DNA from: Stichopus chloronotus
Lineage: Eukaryota > Echinodermata > Holothuroidea > Aspidochirotida > Stichopodidae
NCBI GenBank assembly: GCA_021234535.1
Contig: CM037843.1
Coordinates: forward strand, 39,681,200 to 39,745,199
DNA: 64,000 bases
Direction: 5' to 3'
In this document: piece after piece, positions 49,020 to 62,600 of the stretch
Position numbering within the stretch: the first letter of the stretch is position 1
How the letters are laid out: the number at the start of each line of letters is the position of its first letter
Program-made: the position numbers and the translations under genes
The notes under the pieces: model-generated
What the model saw: the letters and a program-made list of their open reading frames with translations, nothing else
What the model was told of the DNA's origin: nothing
Database searches by the model: none

Positions 49020-49310
49020 TGGATTCCGATCGTTGTTCACCCGGTACTCGTTGGGCGTCTTACCGATGCCGGAAGAGAGTCGGTCGAGTGTCGGACACGT
49101 ACCGGCCGGGGACCGGCCAAGGATCGATCAACTAACGCTTACTATACTTGACCTGTGCGGACCCGTGCACACCCTTTTTAATGTGACCGTGTAAGCTTTA
49201 TCAGCCGATTTTTCCGGATCGGTAAACGCCGGCCAATGCTTAGAAATTTGACAAATCGGCCGGGCGCCGGGTTAAATGTGAACTATGCATTATAGTAAAT
49301 CGCTTGGCCG
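49020..49310. other. GC- and CpG-rich island-like patch
   Basis: Dense CpG and CCGG words (cggccggggaccggccaagg; tcggccgggcgccggg) in an otherwise AT-rich region. No clear open frame. It might be a promoter region, a repeat or a young insertion. Confidence 0.5.
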
Positions 49311-49894
49311 GGTTCTAAGTATGTATGCGTGTCAGGAATGTACACAGGTGAGTCGCGTGTATTCGTGTGCCAAAGCTATTCATTTCTGTGTCCTTCTCGT
49401 TGTGTTTGCCTGCATCCTCTGGCACCGCCCGTTTTCTTTCTGAGTAAGTTTCTCGTTGAAATGTCTGACTTTGTATGATATTACATTGATGTACCTTGTT
49501 GTTTTGATAACCGTACTCTGTCCGGCTTGTATATTTTCTAATTTACGGGTAGTTAAAAATGTTTTACTCCTCCTGACTACATGTCAGCTCATTTGTGGGT
49601 GCCCCGTGATGTTAAATTGTTTGGTTTGGTTTGTAATGTAATGAACTTTATATTGGAGCATTCACCCATTTATTCGAGTGTTACTCGGAATCCGTTCATT
49701 TTCCGAAACAGGTTTACCCCAGTCAACGCCGTCCGAGAGTTGTGTCGGACTATATAATATCTTCGAGAGCGCCAGGGTCATTTTATTTTGGAAGAGAACA
49801 TTTACAAGAATTATGTTTCAGTTTTGTTTCAAGCCTCTTCGGAGAGATAGCGAAACATTCTTGCAACACTCAGAGAATTATTTACCTAAATTAT

Positions 49895-50067
49895 GTAAAA
49901 TAAGAACTCCATAAATTTTATGTAAAAATAATGTAAGCAGTATTTGTAAATTTTACATAATTTTGGTAAATTTTACTACATTTTAGTAAAATTGTTATAT
50001 CATAATGTAAGACTTACATTAACTGTGTGTAAAATTTTACCAAAAAGTTATGGAGTTCTTACTTTAC
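49895..50067. mobile_element. Short foldback/MITE-like element
   Basis: The left end GTAAAATAAGAACTCCATAA is matched by the right end TTATGGAGTTCTTACTTTAC (reverse complement with one difference). The interior (about 130 bp) is AT-rich, with repeated 'gtaaaatttta/ttttac' words that are themselves partly inverted. No coding content. Confidence 0.75.
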
Positions 50068-53000
50068 TTTACGTTTTTTGTGAGTGAAAGAATCACTTAC
50101 TTTTCAACAATTGAAAAGAGACGATTATCTATTGGAGCCTTCAAGTTCTATTTTGCCTTTACTAATATTATTTCACATTTTCATTTCTACTTGTTTTTAC
50201 GGACAATCCAAGTAATATTAAATTAAAAGTATTATCATTTTTATTACTCACGGAATGTTGCAAGTGTATGTGTTGAACTGTATCAAACTCGTGACAAATA
50301 CATATATTTCAGTTGTACTCTATACTTACTATTAATGTTCAAGTTGTTTTCAATGATAAATTTCCAAACGTACTTGACAAAAAAAATATTTAATTTGCCA
50401 ATCAATTGCCGTTTAATGGTCATTCGAAGAAAAATTAAAAATTATTGAAGTTTGAGCCCAAATGCACTCTTAATTTAAATCATTTTTGTAGGAGACCCTG
50501 GATGCCCCCACCTACATTTGATCATGTGCCATCACTTGTTCCGTCCACTAATGATTACATTGTATCTTCAGTGTTGTTGTAGACAATACGTGTGTGTGGG
50601 TGTACTGTCGAGCTTAAATACAAACACCGTATTTAGAATGAAATCTTCAATATTTAGCCAGTGGCATACGTTACATTAGAAAGCTCTCGAGTTTTCTTGC
50701 AGATTATTTGAGGTCGTTGCATAATCAAATTGCTCTTTATCATATCATTTAGAGTATGTTGGCCATGTGGTAACAGTGCCAGTGGCGGATTTAGAGGAGG
50801 ATTTAGGGGCATATCTCCCACTTTTTGCAGAGCAACGTATTTTGTTTTCAGTTTGTAATGGTATTATACTCCAACATTTTAAAGTTAGTATTTTTATCAG
50901 ATGCTAGGAAAATGCGTCTGAGACAATGTAAAAATCATGTTTTCCTTATCCAACTTACCATACAAAGTTTGATATCAAAATGAACTTTTTGAAACGTTTT
51001 GAAGTTGTTCGTCTCTATTCGCTTGTACTGTAGTGATGTATAGATCCCATTAAGGGTCCCATCTAGGCGTTACTTTTGACATACGATGCATCCGGGAGTC
51101 ACCTACCACCTGCTCTATCTGAAAAAAATCCTATCAGTTTCGCAGAAACACCACAGCCCCTTGTATCCGTATACAAACCTCCTCTACATCGAACTGATGA
51201 TTGTAATTTGGGTAAATTAATCAAACCACATTAAAGTGAGCATAATTTTAAGAAATTTGAATATTTCTGACAGTTATAGTTGTAAATATCTATTTTTTTG
51301 GGGGGGTCTCTTCCACATGCTCTGATCAGGGTATCCTCATCCCTGCACACAGGAAAGTCCTACCGGCAGTTCGCATACAAATTTGAAAATATGATTTTCT
51401 TTTTCATAAATACAGACGGATCGCCAAATTCAAATGAGTGAGCCGCATGTATGGGATCGTAAAGTAGCGACCCGCATTCCATTTTTTTTTTTTTTTTTTG
51501 TTGCCATGACAGAGGGACAAAACTGGCAGGGAATGAGTTTGGAGTTAGCAGCTCTACAACTTCAGTACAATGAACCAACTCACATTTTCAGTCTGAATTA
51601 CCCAAGTAAGGCCTAAGAATGAATATTCCTTCCACCAAGTTGTTAAATTTAACATCATTAATTACAAGATAGGAATTCTGGAGAAATATGCAATTCAATC
51701 GTCAAAATGCAATCTAAACATGCTAATCTAGAATGGACAAATCTTGAACAAAACAATTTTGACTTCACAAGATGCTCAATTGTTGCACCAGGTTCCATTT
51801 GAAGGTACTTAATTATTCAAAAGTTTCACTTCTCTTTCAATGATAGCAATAATTCAAACTCACACACAAGGTGGCGACAGAACCGACGAAGAGGGGACCG
51901 CGAAGGTCTATGCCTCAATGAAATGCAAAACGTAGGCCTAGAGGATAAGGTAGGTTTACATCCTCCCATCCCATATTTGCCAAGTGCAAATGACTTAATG
52001 TGATACTCACTTTAATGTCACGTCTGTTCTACCTTTTTTTCACCAAAATGATGATTCTGTTTGGTTTTATTACAAGCAGTACCTTGAGCGTACGTAGCTA
52101 ACTGAAAGGGGCTCTATCGTTAACGATATCGTAAACTGTAGAAGAGTTATCACGTAGTTATTGCCTTGTTTACCATCGGACTGCATGTAGTGATATTCTT
52201 CTTCAGAGAGAGGAGAAAGGGATCGTAGATAATCGCACTGTTTCCAAGAAAAGTTGATTGCATTCTGCTTGCGATCGTAGCATTTATTAGACAAAGCTCA
52301 ATATATCGGGCTTAATATGCTCAGATGTTGTTAAACAATCCAACATTTACGAGAAAATGAAAGTCAGAGTCCCACTGTGCTGGATTTGTGGAGGCTATAC
52401 CAGTTCAGCGATGGAAAGGATCATGAATTATAGATAATTAGATGAATAGTCCATCATCAATAACCTCGGTTTGCGTCTTCATCCTCCGCAACGAACATCT
52501 TTACACCACCTACCTCCTGAGAATATGGAGTTCTGAAATTCAGTGCAGAACTGCCTGCAGCTGATTGATGTACAATAGAAACTTTTTTTTCACGTTATCA
52601 CCTGAATAAAACATCCTCCACAAAGATTTAATTCAATGTATTGTAACTTATTTCTGGCAAAAGAATGTATGTTTTTCAGAATATATAAGACAATTTTATT
52701 GCATATTTCATTTCTCCTCAGCCATCGAAGTATTTGGAGTCATTCGTTTTTTATTAAAGGGGATAATTGAGTGGGTTCACAAATTTCATATTTCGTCACA
52801 GCTGTTGTTGAGTATTACTCATACGTTGATCATAACAGGCCACAGGAAGAGATTTTGAGGATCTGATAAACAACCTAAACAATAATGACTGGTTAATTAA
52901 CGATCAAAATTACTTATGGCAAATCTGTGAACAGATGGATTCTACTATGAGGGATTAAACATAGACAACCCTTCTTCATGCATGAAAACATTGTTAATTA

Positions 53001-53354
53001 CCGCAGAAATAGATTCATGACTAATGAGGCTAATTAAAAGTACTAGTATGCAAGGGTTTCATTCCAACTTGTTACACAAGAAGCGATGTCAACTCAATGA
53101 GCCTCTTTAATGCAATAGAAAATTGCAAAATGAGCGGGTAGTATGAATTATAAATTGCAACGCATGGCAGGATTCAAATCTCAGTGAAAAAACTCCTGAT
53201 CTCATTATCTGTTGATAATGTTGGCTTTGTTTTACAGTAGCATGCAGCTATATTTCTAGCGTTCATTTTTCTTTTTGAGCTCTTAGAGAAATGTTTGTTG
53301 AAGAGCCTCAAGAAAGTATTGCCTTCGTTGTTGTAGTACGGTGTTAAACTTCGA
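50068..53354. other. Gene-poor stretch
   Basis: Only one weak exon candidate (51513-51605). The remainder is AT-rich with no recognisable gene. Confidence 0.45.
51513..51605 (+). CDS. Weak candidate internal exon
   Basis: A run of 19 T ending in ttgccatgacag (polypyrimidine plus acceptor) precedes 93 nt reading GQNWQGMSLELAALQLQYNE... FSLNYP, followed by the donor GTAAGG. Length is divisible by three. It is equally possible that a chance frame happens to sit beside a T tract. No neighbouring exons were recognised. Confidence 0.25.
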
Positions 53355-53427
<73 letters not shown>

Positions 53428-53457
53428 GTTATGATGATGATAATGATGATGATGATG
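53355..53457 (+). repeat. (GAT/ATG)n microsatellite
   Basis: About 100 bases of nearly pure GAT triplets. It gives poly-Met and poly-Ile frames that are not genes. Confidence 0.97.
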
Positions 53458-56214
53458 CGACCTCTGATTTTCTTTGTTAGCTGCATGGCCGATATTACCA
53501 TGCTCGTTCCAGTTACAGTTACAATCAATTCAAAGAAAAAGTAACTCGTTACAAGTTAGAACTTTGAAATTGTAACTAGGTAATTTTCTAAAGTAACTTT
53601 TGTCAATTACATTTGACTACATGAAAATACCAGAGTTTAAATGCCCAATGCTGTCTCTTTTGGATGATCTTTACAGGTAACATTTTTCAACGGGATTCAT
53701 TGGATTCTTCTTTGCGATTCACAGCAGTATATGAAAAATCAGTCTCACAAATGGGCCACTTTCAGCACTGAAAATTTGTGAATAGAAACAGCGACGAAAA
53801 AAAAGAGCAATCTTAGTTGCACTAAAAAGCGCATGCATCGGCTCAATGTTGTGGCTAAATACATCAAGGGTTTGATGAATAGGTATGTATGAAGAACATC
53901 AACGCTGGTGAAAAAGCCCCGTTCAGATTCCTTTCCAGAATGTATTTCCACAGGCAAACAATTAACTTTTCACTCGCATGCAGAGCATCCAACCAGCCGT
54001 ACACGCAATATATGTGTGCGTGTAAATTGTTCGAACCACGCAACCAACTGTAATTTTGAGGACACTTACTCACTGGAGAATTCCAATTGACTCACGTGTA
54101 TAGTTCCCTGAAATTTTGTATGAATTGACCCTGAAAAATTGAACTTTTAGATAAGTTTGAAAAAAAAAAAAGCAACACTCTTAAAAAAGATCGCAAATTG
54201 CGTTCGCACATACCGTGTTTCTGACAATCCCTGTATATTGCAGGGGTAATACGTCATGCGTGGACTGGGACCACTAATTGACACTCTTATGGATTTCAAA
54301 TGGTAGTCTGTACTAATATGTTGTTTGGCCATTGTCCATTTTCTGTCACTGACTGCGATGCACCCCAGACCGTGTGGGAGGTTGAGCACGATGCAGTTAA
54401 GTTACTACCGAAGTTAAGTTACTTGACTGAATTAGCACCAATTACTTTTACATGCAGCGTTGCAGTTTGGCGAAACGATACGTTCTGGGCATTTGTTTTT
54501 TCTTGAAGGGCGTCGGTGTTGCCAACCTTTTCCCATTTGCCGTCTATTTCTCCAACTATTAACGGGTTTTTTTTCGCTACTGGGGCGTTCTCTAACAAAA
54601 ATTGTCATTGGCAGATCATTTCTTACCACAAATCTGTTAAATAGGAATTCGTCTACTCGATTTGGAAAAAGAAAGAGGAAAGAGGGTAATGTATTTTACA
54701 ACGCCCTATGCTCCTTTAAAATCGTCGATACTTAACTCGCATTTAATCATCAAAATTTTAAAGGGGCCCCTTCAACAAATAAGTGTGCAATCTGAAACAA
54801 ATTTGAGTTTACCACTCAGATTTTGAAATTCAAGGTAAGACAAGAAATGACAGCTTAATGTTACGATAAGATGTGTTACATATTGAAGATAATTCCACGC
54901 ACGACAAAATACTGAACTAGTACAAAATTGTGCTAGAGAAAGAAACATTCGGTCAATACCGTTGAAATTGAGGTTTCATGTTTCTTGCTTTCGATGACTG
55001 GAAGTTTAACCATCAAATTTGCAGACAACAGCATATTCTGACAGTACATCACTCAACTAGAAATCAACGCCGGTATAATGTAACTTTCTTTGGTAATGTG
55101 CATACTCAAATTTCCTAACATTTTGAGGAGAAAAGTTAGTTACGAATATTAACTTGTTAGAAAATGTAAAAATGTTTGGGTCACTTTCGAAATAAGGAAA
55201 CATTCGTAATTTTGCTCAGGCTGGTAATCTGATGATGGGTATATATTTACATTTTTACTAAACATATATATATATCAGTATGCAGTGCACTTAGAACTGA
55301 GGGTACTTTCTTGCTTACGTTAGCTAGCATGCACAACCACATGTACACTCAGATTTCTAAATCGACACGAACCTCTCACTGCGGTATAGCATTTGATTTT
55401 TATTCGTGCACATGACCCATGATCTCAGTGAACATGACAACACTTTGTTTTCGATAAAACTGAATGTGCTGTTTGTTTTCTCTTGGAGTTATCAACGATT
55501 TTCAAATTTACAGTAGGATATGAATAACAAAACGAAGCCTGAGTAAGGAGACAATTAACGTTTGAGTTCTTACAGCTAAACTTGAGTCTTGAAAGAAAGA
55601 TACAACGCAAAAAAGAGTATTTGTAATTTTGCCCTACCGTTATATTGTTCGCTGGAAAAGTTCACTAGAACTGTGAATCTCTGACTTACTTTAAGCTAGG
55701 GGAATATCCCACCAAATTCTAAATTCTCCTTAGTTGTCATTAATTCACTGACTTCGTTAAAGTCAGCCAAGGAGGGGCGAAGGAGGAGCCCGCCCCCTGG
55801 ACATATTGGGGTATTTTGGGGGGTTTGTAAAACTAAAAATTTTCTTGTACGCTCCGCGTCAACCGATGGTGGCGCTCCGCTTAGATAGTCTTCACGAGTT
55901 TGCACCGCCCCCCCCCCCCTTCTTGGCATATTCCTGGCTACGTCCCTGGTTAATGTTATTGAAAGGCCGAATGGTGTCGGTCCTTCCAAGATACGTAGAC
56001 GTACGTTGTCTCAAAGCGGTTAGTTCAAATAGCAACTCTCTTCTCAAAGCTATCGTTCCTCTTTTTAAATCAAGGGGAATCCAGTAACAGTTTTGTAGAA
56101 GAAGAGAGATCAATTCATGTAAGCCAATTGTATACCCAGCAATAAATCGACTCATGTAGAAATAGTTGGTAGATAGAAGTACAAATTTGTATAATTACCA
56201 ATCCGAAGTACTGG
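53458..56214. other. No gene seen
   Basis: Several open frames of 60-97 codons on both strands overlap each other and none is recognisable. 55840-55925 carries an inverted fragment of the repeat at 22360-23065 plus a C run at 55908-55919. Confidence 0.45.
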
Positions 56215-56569
56215 CTTAAAGGGAAATAGGGCGTTTAGAATACACAACATAACATACAAAAGAAAATGGCTGTAATCATTGTTAAACCATTCAGTCTCAT
56301 TAATAAACATCTGCCAAAGTTTCATCTCCTCAAAACATTATGCATGTGATGAGTAATGGAAGATGCATCATTTAAATTTTGAAAAGTTTGGGTGAACAAA
56401 TTAGTGTCGAGCAACAAATCCCTGAAGTTTTCTCTGTAAGGAGCTTATTTCTTGAAGAGAAGGCTACTGTCCTTCCTTATTTTGAACAATCTATCATTCT
56501 TCATCCACAAAGATTAGTTTCAAAAGTCGGGATATCTTCTCTAAAACAAACGCCCTATTTCCCCTTAAG
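56215..56569. mobile_element. MITE-like element with ~25-bp inverted ends
   Basis: The left end CTTAAAGGGAAATAGGGCGT matches the reverse complement of the right end (aaacgccctatttcccctta), with the pairing continuing inward as TTTAG/CTAAA. The interior of about 300 bp has no supported gene. Ends and size fit a non-autonomous DNA transposon; target duplication not established. Confidence 0.7.
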
Positions 56570-56610
56570 TCTTTATGAACAAGGAAGAGAATATCAAGAG
56601 AGAAAATAAA

Positions 56611-56682
56611 GCCATGAGTGGGATTCGAACCCGGCACCTGTCGGTTACAGAACGACGATCCTAACCTCTGAGCTAGTAAGGC
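56611..56682 (-). pseudogene. tRNA-like relic (tRNA pseudogene or SINE head)
   Basis: The - strand shows a tRNA layout over 72 nt: TA-GCTCAGAGGTTAGGA (D-arm/A box) and GGGTTCGAATCCC (T-arm/B box). The anticodon region has stem GTCG/CGAC with loop TCTGTAA, so the anticodon would be UGU, but position 33 is C instead of U. The acceptor pairs only at GCC/GGC, and D- and T-stems have mismatches. The promoter boxes are intact but the fold is broken, which favours a relic. Confidence 0.55.
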
Positions 56683-56689
56683 TTTTAAG

Positions 56690-58090
56690 TATCAATATTG
56701 AGGTTTCTACTGCACCATAAGAAACAGATTCAAATTTGGAAGTGAAAATGACCTACTTTTAGAGTAGTGAAAAATACGTGATTTGAAGTAGGACCACTAT
56801 GTAGTCAATATTTTCAATAATTGATCAGAAATAGTATCCAAGGATACTCTTCCAGAAATAATAGCCTGCTGAAAGAGGCTTTCTATTCGACACTACGTAT
56901 ACAAGGTTCTGTTTGAAGGCAATAAAAACCAGATGCAGGACCGTGACAGGAAGGTTTCAGCTGAAGGACCTTCTTAAAGTTCTGATTTGAGGAACGTAAA
57001 GCTCTTTTACCACCCATTACAATACTTCTGGGCTGGTTTCATCAAAATGTGGGAAAGTATGGATACTGATTGGGAGTTCCTTCGTCTTTATTACTTGAAG
57101 TTCTCTCCGGGTTTTTTTTTTCAGAATGTCGTTCAACTTATCTAATTTAGTATGCGATATATGTGTAAATGTGTTGATTCTGATTTCTTGGACTTTAGTA
57201 GCTTCAGTTTGTCACTTCAGCTTCTTCATTTTGAAAAAAGTTGTACTTTCAGCACCAAAACCTTTCCCTTCTCTCCATCTTCAAGTGAAAAAGTGAAGTG
57301 GAAATTTTTGAGCGACCTTACAAAAGACGAATAAATGAAAAAGTAGAATTTTATGACTTTAGTTACAGACTAGTTGAAATGAAATGTCTGCAACTATTAC
57401 ACTTTTCTTATAGTGTTAAGTGAAAAAAAAGTGTAAGTGTGATATGTAAACCTACCATGAAAAAAAAAAAACTGTAAACGATATAAAGGAATTATCATAT
57501 ACTCCTTAACTAAGATGTTTCAAATGTATACACACAAGCACCTGTCCAACTTGAATTTATGTCTTTCACTAGCAAAAAAAAACAAAAAACAAAAAAAAAA
57601 ACTGGTCTTTCAGCAATTCTGTCTGTTCTGCAAATCTTTATATGTTCTTTGTTTTCACTGAATCTGGACGTCCTTAGAATTGGTAGGCCTATGTATTTTC
57701 TACAAATTCACCTTCCCTTTATCATCACTTCACGATTCCCTGTCAATACTCATACTCAAAAGTAGGTAGCCTACACACTGGGCGAGGCCTTAGGTTACTG
57801 ACATACCAACCCTACAGTGTACCCAATTAATTATTACCAGTAAAGAGATTGGCATTAGTCTGCATATAACGACTAGCTAGTAACTCTCATCTCACCTCGT
57901 AGACGTAGATTATAGCTACTGTAGGCCTAAGTAACCGGATGGCGGCCTCGATGTCCAACAGACAAGATTTTAACCTCCCAAAATTTACTCCCGTCCTATT
58001 TCTGGCCAAAGCATAACAAAGTGCCATTTTGACATCTGTTTGGTATGAATCATTGGGCTGATGGAGCTGAGTGTCGGAATGAAAATGGAA
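56690..58090. other. No gene seen
   Basis: AT-rich with A homopolymers (57458-57470, 57571-57600). No recognisable exon on either strand. Confidence 0.45.
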
Positions 58091-58093
58091 ACG

Positions 58094-58325
58094 AGGGCCA
58101 CCATCGGTTGGCGCAGAGTAAAGAAACATTTTTAGGCCTTGCATGTCCTCTGGATGGCCAGAAATGTCACTTCCAAGGTGTTCTAAACTCAATGCACCCA
58201 CCCATGATATAGGGATCTCATGTCTTCAACTTCGTGATTACAGAGGAAAAAAATCAACTATGAAAATGGTAATACATATCAAATGGGTTGAGATGATACA
58301 AGAAATCGTGATGAATTATGCCTCT
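58094..58325 (+). repeat. Dispersed copy of the 22360-23065 repeat
   Basis: It shares 'gggccaccatcggttggcgc', 'agaaac(a/g)ttt', 'gatggccaga', 'cacttcc' and 'atacatatca', then 'gaggtg/gagatg', 'acaagaatcg' and 'atgaatta' in the same order as the copies near 22.4 and 22.8 kb. Confidence 0.6.
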
Positions 58326-59394
58326 TCTTTCCTTTATTCTTGAAGTTATTTGCAAATATTGGGGGATGGGTCCTAACATACCTTTATCCCCCGAGTTTTT
58401 ATTTCCCACCCCCCCCCCCCCCATCTTCCCGGTTCCCCTGCTACATGACACTTTGCAGAAATAAAACACCTTAGTTGTGCAATTGTTCAGTGATGATACT
58501 TACCACATTACATAACCATCAATCTGTATAAGGAAACATTTTCATCGTTTGATCATAACAATACTCTATTGCGATGACAAAATAACCCTGCAGTTAACCT
58601 TTGATGTGTTTTGTCTCCCTTCAAAATCCTCTGAATGGAATCTGGGAGAGATTGAAAATGGACTTAAGTGCCAGTCTTGCGATATGATAAGCGGTTTTGC
58701 CAAAATCATTTTGTTTCTCCCAGTGACTTACAGCACGTCCCCTCTTTTATTACATTATCATGAGAGTTGCTTTTAGAGAGAAGTATGCCCACAACCATCT
58801 CAGTGTTTGCTCCCTGTCTAAGGCTTTTTAAGAGGCTTTTGCGAAATTCAAACTGATCTTTTCATGATAAACGCATTACGTAATAACCAAGGGGTTATGA
58901 GCCAAAGTCCCTGATTGACATGTAAATTGCCTCACTAGAAAGTGATTTTCCGAATAAAAGACTCTAGCAGTTGCAATCTAAATGTAGAGTATGCCTGATA
59001 CTGGCTTCATTTGAGATCACACGTTCCCCAACTAGGCCTGTTTTTCTTGTCCTCCTTTTGTCTCAACGAATATTTAAATCATTAAATCATCAGCATATGG
59101 AACCTGTGAATTAATCTTCTTGTCATTCGCTGGTTTTAATGTACTGATGTTATTTATCGTCTCCATTAACATTGAACACCATATATTGACCTATTTAATG
59201 ACAGTCAAGTCATGACTGTGCTAAAACTGAATATGGTCGTAGGCCTCTTCGCAGAACCGATACATAAACAATAGTACTGAGCAGAGGGGTTCATCATTGT
59301 AACTTGTTGCCACCAGACTATCAGCAACGTTTTAACAACTTATGAATCTGCAATGCAATACAATCCGAAAATTAAAGTGACCACTTGATTCCTC

Positions 59395-59665
59395 CATCAT
59401 CATCATCATCATCATGATCATCATCATCATCATCGTCATCATCATCATCATCGTCATCATCATCATTGTCATCGTCATCATCATCATGATCATCATCATC
59501 ATCATGATCATCATCATCATCATCATCGTCGTCGTCACCATATTCATTACATCCACATTATTATTATCATCACCAGGATCATCACCATCATAAATATCTC
59601 AGCGTCTGTACCACCATCATCTTCATCACCATCACTATCATCATCACCACCATTACCACATCTCC
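59395..59665 (+). repeat. (TCA)n microsatellite, imperfect at its right end
   Basis: Near-pure TCA triplets to about 59535, with interruptions (GAT, GTC), then degenerate CAC/ATC triplets to about 59665. The opposite strand gives a meaningless Met-rich frame. Confidence 0.95.
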
Positions 59666-62600
59666 TCATCACCTTTCCACGAAACATTGTACATCATGAT
59701 CCATGACCAAACCACTCAGAATTAGGTTAAATAAAATTTATGTCCCCAGCCCCCAGAAGCTTACACACACAAAGCTTTAAGTTTTCTGATGGACATGACC
59801 CTGTGCATCAGGATTCTCGCAAGTGATTGAAATTCTTATGCAGGATCTATATTATTGATTGTGTGGGTAGATCACATTCTAATTGCATGCTCTATTAACT
59901 ATCAGATGTATGAATGATGACACGAACGCTCGCAATCAGTGCTGTCGATCGAAATAAAGAAAGCTATATTTTGAAATCTTGATATAATTATTTCTAGAAA
60001 ATAAGACATCTCATGTATAACAAAGCAAAAACAAAATCAGGATCAAAAGCAAGTATAGGCCTGTGCCTCTAGGGTAAGAGCGATAGTTGGGGAATGGATT
60101 TACTTCACAAACATTTAGGCATGACTTGTGCCTTATTATTTGCTGCAACTTGTCTTTGATTTCTATGTGGCAATCAATTGTAATGTATTCATACACGTGT
60201 TTGTTAACCCTGTGAGTCCTTTGTTCGTTCATGTGTACGTACGTGACACTCAGCACGTTAACAAGAATTGGTTGACTGTGGCCACCAAAGGCTGAAAAAT
60301 ATCTGGAAATACTGGAGTTTCGAGGACTTGTAATATAGACTCATCTACAGTCAAACTTGTGTGTCCTATGAGATCACCGTACGACTATAGCCGGCTGGAC
60401 GCGGCTATAGCTCCGGACATCTTGAAAGTGGCTATAAGGGTTGGATATGAGCTCTGAAATTAGCCTACTATTCATTCCAAGAAAATTTCAACTTACCATC
60501 TGTCCTTGTTACATATAGTTTAACCTCTCCATTCAATCTCCCCATTTCATATCCTTTCTTACTAATTGTTTCTTCACATTAAGCGTGAAATTTGATCTTA
60601 AACGTGATAGAATGGTACTGATTAAGGAAGGAATTAGCAGCCACATTTGTTTGTATTTTGCTGTTCAGTGTCCATTCACTGCATAGACAAGGTTATTGAA
60701 TATGTAAAGTCCAGTAGGTGAGAATGTTGGAAGTCCTACATCGACCGAGTGGAATCTCAATACATGTTTTGCTGGTTCATTCTGTTTTTTTTCCAATATC
60801 CATCTCCCTGTGCAATCTTACGAAAGTCAAACAGTATGAGCAAACCAACATGAAACCATATCACTACACAAGAAGGCAGAACCAGAAACACGCAGATGAA
60901 AATCCGGCCCCACCCATCAACATTAACAAAGGCTGTTGGTACTGGTATCCCAAATTACTGATTTTTTATTGTACATTTTTCTGGACCTTATTTTCCAATC
61001 TGTATCTTAAAACGAAAAATGAGCATTAAAATGAAATGAGTGAATTGAGAATAGAGTGGGAATAGTTCCACACTGTAGCGTTAAAGGCTGTATTGCATCA
61101 CCCTAAGCTATATTTTTACCTCCCGGAAAGCAAAATTCTCAACTGGTTCTAAGTTAGAGTACTCTTAGATTGACAGCAAATTCGAAAGATGGCAGAGCAG
61201 CTCGTATTACACAGCGTACACAGGGATCCATTGTTTTGATTACACATGTAGAGGAATTAAAGACAGGCTGAGGGAGGGACTAGAGGTAGGTGGTTGGGAG
61301 AATTGGAACTGTCTGGGGTGATGAGTTAAACAATGTTTTAGGACGAGCAATCTATGGCATATAAATCTACGGCATATTGATACAAACACAAAAGACTTGA
61401 ACTCATCCGATCCAAAGTCAGACGATGATTCCGTAGCTAGCCTTTTCAAGTCTGGTATACTGCAAAGAGTTTCATTCTGATAAATTACTTCGAGTTTTAC
61501 TTTCAATTATTTATGCATTCACTTTTTGTCGTACGTTTTGTAGGACCACTTTCAGTAACTTAAAGGGATTAAGTCCCTTCTTGAAATAAGGAATACAAAT
61601 AGGAATGTTTTTCTTTCATTATTGGTGAAAACCCGTATATTTCGATAGTGTTAGTTATGGATGATTAAATAAATATCTACACCTTGCAATGCATTATTCC
61701 TTGAATGCTAAAGTATGGCTTCTTCGATCGTCTTAATATTTTGCTTTTCCCCTTTGTTTGCTCATTTAGGCTCAAATATTAACAACACTTATGGCGTATT
61801 TTAATTTCAACACCCGTTGTTTTCTTCACTCTATTAGTTCCATGTTCGTTCGTCCATCTGAAGCACCGCTCTCACCCCTCTGCGACTCCCTCAAATAACA
61901 CGCTATAAATAGGTAGGGGGTTAACTGTGACTAACATCCATGGAGTTAAGTGTATCCACCCCCCCCCCAAAAAAAAGAAAACTGTTTGCGACATATTTAG
62001 TGACATGTGACTGGTAATCTTACCTACTTTAAACAACGACGAAGCGGTACTCTTGAAAGTGGTTGTGAGATACAAAACAAAACAATGTCACAAAAAAGTT
62101 AAACTTAAAAAGTTTGAAATTTTATTTTTTATGTCGAGAATCGTCCGTTGCCAAACCATTTTAATGGCCATGTGGTAAATGTCATTATCTATATGTCGAT
62201 GAGATGACTCCTTAATTTCGTGTCATTTTAATGCCGGTCACTTTGCTGAATTTCCTCATGGAACAGAAAGCAGAAACGTCTCTGGAGAAAAAAACGTGGA
62301 TATGAGACTTTTTGAAACACTCTCCTCTGGTTTAATGACGTTTACAATTACCATATATTTGTAAGCGCTGTTCGTACGTTTTTTAAATATGCGTGCAGAT
62401 GAGTTTGCAGGCTGATCAGACCGTGATCCTGACACCTCCGAGAAAATTTATTTTCGATTTTCCGTTAATTATTAATATCATTTTAGAATTCGCCATATTT
62501 ATGCTTTAACTTTTTTATCCATCGTTTTTTCGTCTTGTCAGTCTATTCTATCATTTTTCTCTTTTTGAAAAACATCAGCCTTAAGCTGATTAGCTCACGT

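Larger units (their letters stand above)
40889..49894. other. Long gene-poor stretch
   Basis: Apart from a weak - strand exon candidate at 42337-42541, no gene is supported. It contains a TA/TG microsatellite (46247-46302), a TG-rich tract near 43035-43050 and T-rich tracts. The 49020-49310 segment is markedly richer in G+C and CpG than its surroundings. Confidence 0.45.

Noticed and set aside
53283..53544. Poly-Met / poly-Ile open frames
   Set aside because: Produced by a GAT microsatellite on both strands.
59332..59556. Met-rich open frame on the - strand
   Set aside because: Translation of a TCA microsatellite.
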